Made by a program: the position numbers and the translations under genes | From: Blasia pusilla | Taxonomy: Eukaryota > Marchantiophyta > Marchantiopsida > Blasiales | Reading direction: 5' to 3' | DNA length: 64,000 bases | Assembly (NCBI GenBank): GCA_050084515.1 | Contig: CM114272.1 | Span: 43,648,001-43,712,000, forward strand | Shown here: piece after piece, positions 63,915 through 64,000 of the stretch | Layout of the letters: the number at the start of each line of letters is the position of its first letter | Numbering within the stretch: position 1 is the first letter of the stretch | The notes under the pieces: generated by a model | Seen by the model: the letters and a program-made list of their open reading frames with translations, nothing else | What the model was told of the DNA's origin: nothing | The model's database searches: none

Positions 63915-64000
63915 GTTCAAAGAACTCAACGACCCAGCTTGACTGCAGCGTTTGGAGTAGGGAGTTTTTTGATAATGAGGCAAAAGATTTCATAGAATAG

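Overview
The window reads as nuclear DNA of a land plant, most likely an early-diverging one such as a moss or another bryophyte. It holds four intron-rich host genes: a chloroplast-type GNAT acetyltransferase, a plant DDX3-type RNA helicase, a mitochondrial Rieske protein and a starch-synthase-like protein. These sit between AT-rich, CpG-poor stretches filled with decayed Ty3/gypsy LTR retrotransposons. The species call is inference; no organelle or rRNA marker is present.

Layout. 1-2.8 kb: rearranged gypsy element E1, with LTRs in opposite orientation and minus-strand RNase H/integrase. 2.8-5.9 kb: AT-rich DNA with short tandem repeats. 6.9-10.3 kb: GNAT gene (+). 12.1-16.6 kb: DDX3-like helicase (-, six coding exons). 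18.2-21.1 kb: AT-rich desert. 21.2-26.6 kb: gypsy element E2 (-). 26.6-29.1 kb: 5' LTR, leader and gag of element E3 (+). 30.1-34.5 kb: strongly decayed, internally inverted element E4. 36.6-37.9 kb: Rieske gene (+). 39.5-48.4 kb: starch-synthase-like gene (-, about 19 exons). 49.8-53.3 kb: a MITE-like foldback, a chromovirus integrase/chromodomain fragment, a dispersed repeat and a solo LTR. 54.2-64 kb: a GC-richer, decayed divergent gene pair, a MULE/SWIM transposase (-) and a gene ending in an N4/N6-type DNA-methyltransferase-like domain (+), with about 30 palindromic units in four clusters.

The most unusual content is in the mobile DNA. E2 carries a cytosine-C5 DNA methyltransferase of DNMT3-like order (motifs I, IV, VI, VIII, IX/X) between its 5' part and reverse transcriptase, and E4 keeps a mutated copy of the same region. 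E1 and E2 both end their polyprotein in a PHD finger with the stop codon at the same place, where a chromovirus would have a chromodomain; a separate fragment at 50.7 kb does have a chromodomain. E3 has a primer-binding site complementary to its own LTR just downstream of a TATA box, which suggests Tf1/sushi-type self-priming. The 54-64 kb pair joins a transposase, a methyltransferase-like protein and palindrome arrays in the shared promoter and in introns. Two unrelated kinds of DNA methyltransferase therefore occur in mobile or mobile-like DNA in one window.

The host genes look intact except where noted. The starch synthase has lost both substrate-binding KxGG lysines and is probably a non-catalytic SS4/SS5-type scaffold. 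All exon borders were read by eye from splice consensus and reading phase and were not checked against transcripts.
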